Part shown: positions 41,623 through 42,585 of the stretch, in pieces
How positions within the stretch are numbered: the stretch's first letter is position 1
Layout: each line of letters starts with the position of its first letter
Assembly: GCA_937910695.1 (NCBI GenBank)
Contig: CALEMW010000100.1
Span: 1 to 42,585, forward strand
DNA: 42,585 bases
Direction of reading: 5' to 3'
DNA from: an uncultured bacterium
GTDB taxonomy: Bacteria > Krumholzibacteriota > Krumholzibacteriia > LZORAL124-64-63
Position numbers and translations under genes: made by a program
The notes under the pieces: generated by a model
Told to the model about the DNA's origin: nothing
Databases searched by the model: none
The model's input: only the letters and a program-made list of their open reading frames with translations

Positions 41623-42468
41623 ATGAACATCAAGTCCATCATATTTTCATTGCTGCTTCTGACCTCCTGGGCCATGGCTGCAGATCAGAGTCCGACCGGG
41701 ATCCTCAGCCTGGCGCCGACAGACGAGGTGAGCTTCGTCGCAATGAAAGTAGAGTTGCCCGACAGTATCCCGATCGCCGGGATCCGATGGTATAATAACG
41801 ACGGTAGTACACTCTATCCGGTGGTGCTCTTGGCGGCGGCAACGGGAAACGGAGAACCGGACCTTTCGACGACGCTAATCCTGGGATCCGATGTCGCAGG
41901 GAACCATCTCGGCTGGTCGGACCTTACCGCCGGAGCACCAGTCCTCAACGATGTTGGTGTTCTTTTCGTCGTGTTTCAACTGCCGGCCTTCGATGCGATC
42001 GCTCACGCTGGCGCAGGCCCAGGACTCGGCTACTGGATCGATGACCAAGGCACGGCGACATACATGAGCCCGGACGGCGAGCTGTGGATTCCGGTTGGAG
42101 GCAACGTGCATGTGGCGTACGAGACTATCCCGGCCACATCAAAAACAGGTGCCGAGAGCATCCTCTTCCAACGGCAGGAGATCCCTGTCTTCGTAACTGC
42201 ACTGGGACCGCCCAGCCCTAACCCGTTCAATCCGAGCACGAAGCTTGCGTTCACTCTCGCCAAAGCAGGGCAAACCAAGCTGATCGTGTACAATGCCCGC
42301 GGCCAGCTCGTCAGAACCCTTGTGAGCGACTTCCTGCAATCCGGCGCACACGAAGCGGTTTGGTTGGGAAAGAACGACGAGGGCGCGCAGGTCGCCAGTG
42401 GAGTCTACATCGCAATGCTGGCTAGTGCAGATGTGACTCTAAATCAGAGATTGGTGCTGCTGAAATGA
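41623..42468 (+). CDS. Secreted protein with FlgD-like / T9SS-like C-terminal module
   Basis: A 281-residue protein starting at ATG 41623, with GGAG 7 nt upstream and 4 nt after the giant gene. A signal peptide (IIFSLLLLTSWAMAA) is clear. Residues ~20-170 form a beta-rich domain of unknown function (ELPDSIPIAGIRWYNNDG, VGVLFVVFQLP). The last ~85 residues are PSPNPFNPSTKLAFTLAKAG, LIVYNARGQLVRTL, HEAVWLGKNDEGAQVASGVY and a final RLVLLK. This is the FlgD Ig-like / type-A-sorting-like module common in FCB bacteria and used for surface attachment or secretion in some of them. Whether a type IX system exists cannot be seen here. It is part of the surface operon. Confidence 0.85.
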   Translation: MNIKSIIFSLLLLTSWAMAADQSPTGILSLAPTDEVSFVAMKVELPDSIPIAGIRWYNNDGSTLYPVVLLAAATGNGEPDLSTTLILGSDVAGNHLGWSDLTAGAPVLNDVGVLFVVFQLPAFDAIAHAGAGPGLGYWIDDQGTATYMSPDGELWIPVGGNVHVAYETIPATSKTGAESILFQRQEIPVFVTALGPPSPNPFNPSTKLAFTLAKAGQTKLIVYNARGQLVRTLVSDFLQSGAHEAVWLGKNDEGAQVASGVYIAMLASADVTLNQRLVLLK

Positions 42469-42585
42469 ATGTCCATCGAACTATCCTGGTCGTTTTGTCC
42501 CTCCTGTTGTTTTCCGCTTGTGTGCAGGCTCGCACTTGGACCGTCCAATTGAACGGAAGTGGAGACTATACAGACATTCAAGCCG
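42465..42585 (+). CDS. Start of a secreted parallel-beta-helix (pectate-lyase-like) protein, truncated by the window
   Basis: ATG 42465 overlaps the previous stop (ATGA). The 40 visible residues are a signal sequence (ILVVLSLLLFSACVQA, with a possible lipobox LFSAC) followed by TWTVQLNGSGDYTDIQA. The W-x-V-x-x-x-GSGDY-x-x-IQ-A pattern is the usual opening of right-handed beta-helix proteins of the pectate lyase / NosD / DUF1565 kind. The rest is beyond the window, so the enzyme class cannot be given. It is third in the surface operon. Confidence 0.65.
   Translation, partial: MNVHRTILVVLSLLLFSACVQARTWTVQLNGSGDYTDIQA

Noticed and set aside
1..42585. tRNA, rRNA, CRISPR arrays, insertion sequences or prophage genes
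   Set aside because: I looked for regular repeat-spacer arrays, transposase or integrase motifs and tRNA-like T-loops and saw none. A covariance search would be needed to exclude small RNAs.

Overview
The window is a GC-rich bacterial chromosome segment with densely packed genes. Many neighbours share 4-nt ATGA stop/start overlaps, and most starts have a clear GGAGG-type ribosome binding site. I saw no rRNA, tRNA, CRISPR array, transposase or prophage gene. Several lines of evidence point to an uncultured, Gram-negative-like member of the FCB superphylum (Krumholzibacteriota/Eisenbacteria/Latescibacterota-like): lipoproteins with lipobox cysteines, a secreted protein ending in a PNPFNPST / VASGVY FlgD-like (T9SS-like) C-terminal module, FG-GAP/ASPIC proteins, and a bifunctional CysNC. 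The phylum is an inference. No 16S gene is present to settle it.

Layout. 1-2854 (+): the end of etfA, then a SixA-type phosphohistidine phosphatase overlapping polyphosphate kinase 1. 2939-7907 (-): an FGE-fold lipoprotein, an NMO/FabK-type flavin enzyme and a membrane Fe-S oxidoreductase of the kind that passes ETF electrons to quinone. 8149-12284 (+): a CoA-binding protein, UDP-glucose dehydrogenase, a DegT-type aminotransferase and a strongly degenerate porphobilinogen-deaminase (HemC) homologue. 12278-18643 (-): pyrimidine biosynthesis, with pyrR-pyrB-pyrC followed by a TPR lipoprotein, pyrK and pyrD. A leader before pyrR carries a promoter, a PyrR-type binding hairpin and a U-tailed terminator. 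18817-21601 (-): a LysM/TPR lipoprotein, dusB and a secreted protein with a GYWKNH motif.

21779-23692 (+): a glycosyltransferase and a nitrilase-family amidohydrolase whose last codons are frameshifted. 23676-33850: a glycogen/maltodextrin region. The minus-strand operon is GH57-GH57-glgA-glgC. A divergent MalK/UgpC/MsmX-type ATPase follows, then an exported amylo-1,6-glucosidase-like protein. Both sides have sigma70-like promoters, and short repeats lie between them. 33927-36733 (-): cysD-cysNC for sulfate activation.

36959-42585 (+): a lower-GC surface-protein operon. It has a ~1500-residue propeller + FG-GAP + ASPIC protein, a secreted protein with a FlgD-like tail, and the start of a parallel-beta-helix protein. 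The most provocative feature is at its front. A strong Shine-Dalgarno and ATG (36959) run into a C10 tract in the wrong frame for the giant gene. Losing one C (or gaining two) would join this start to the gene and add a hydrophobic N-terminus. A second long tract (C9) lies inside the gene. This looks like a slipped-strand ON/OFF switch, with a homopolymer assembly error as the main alternative.
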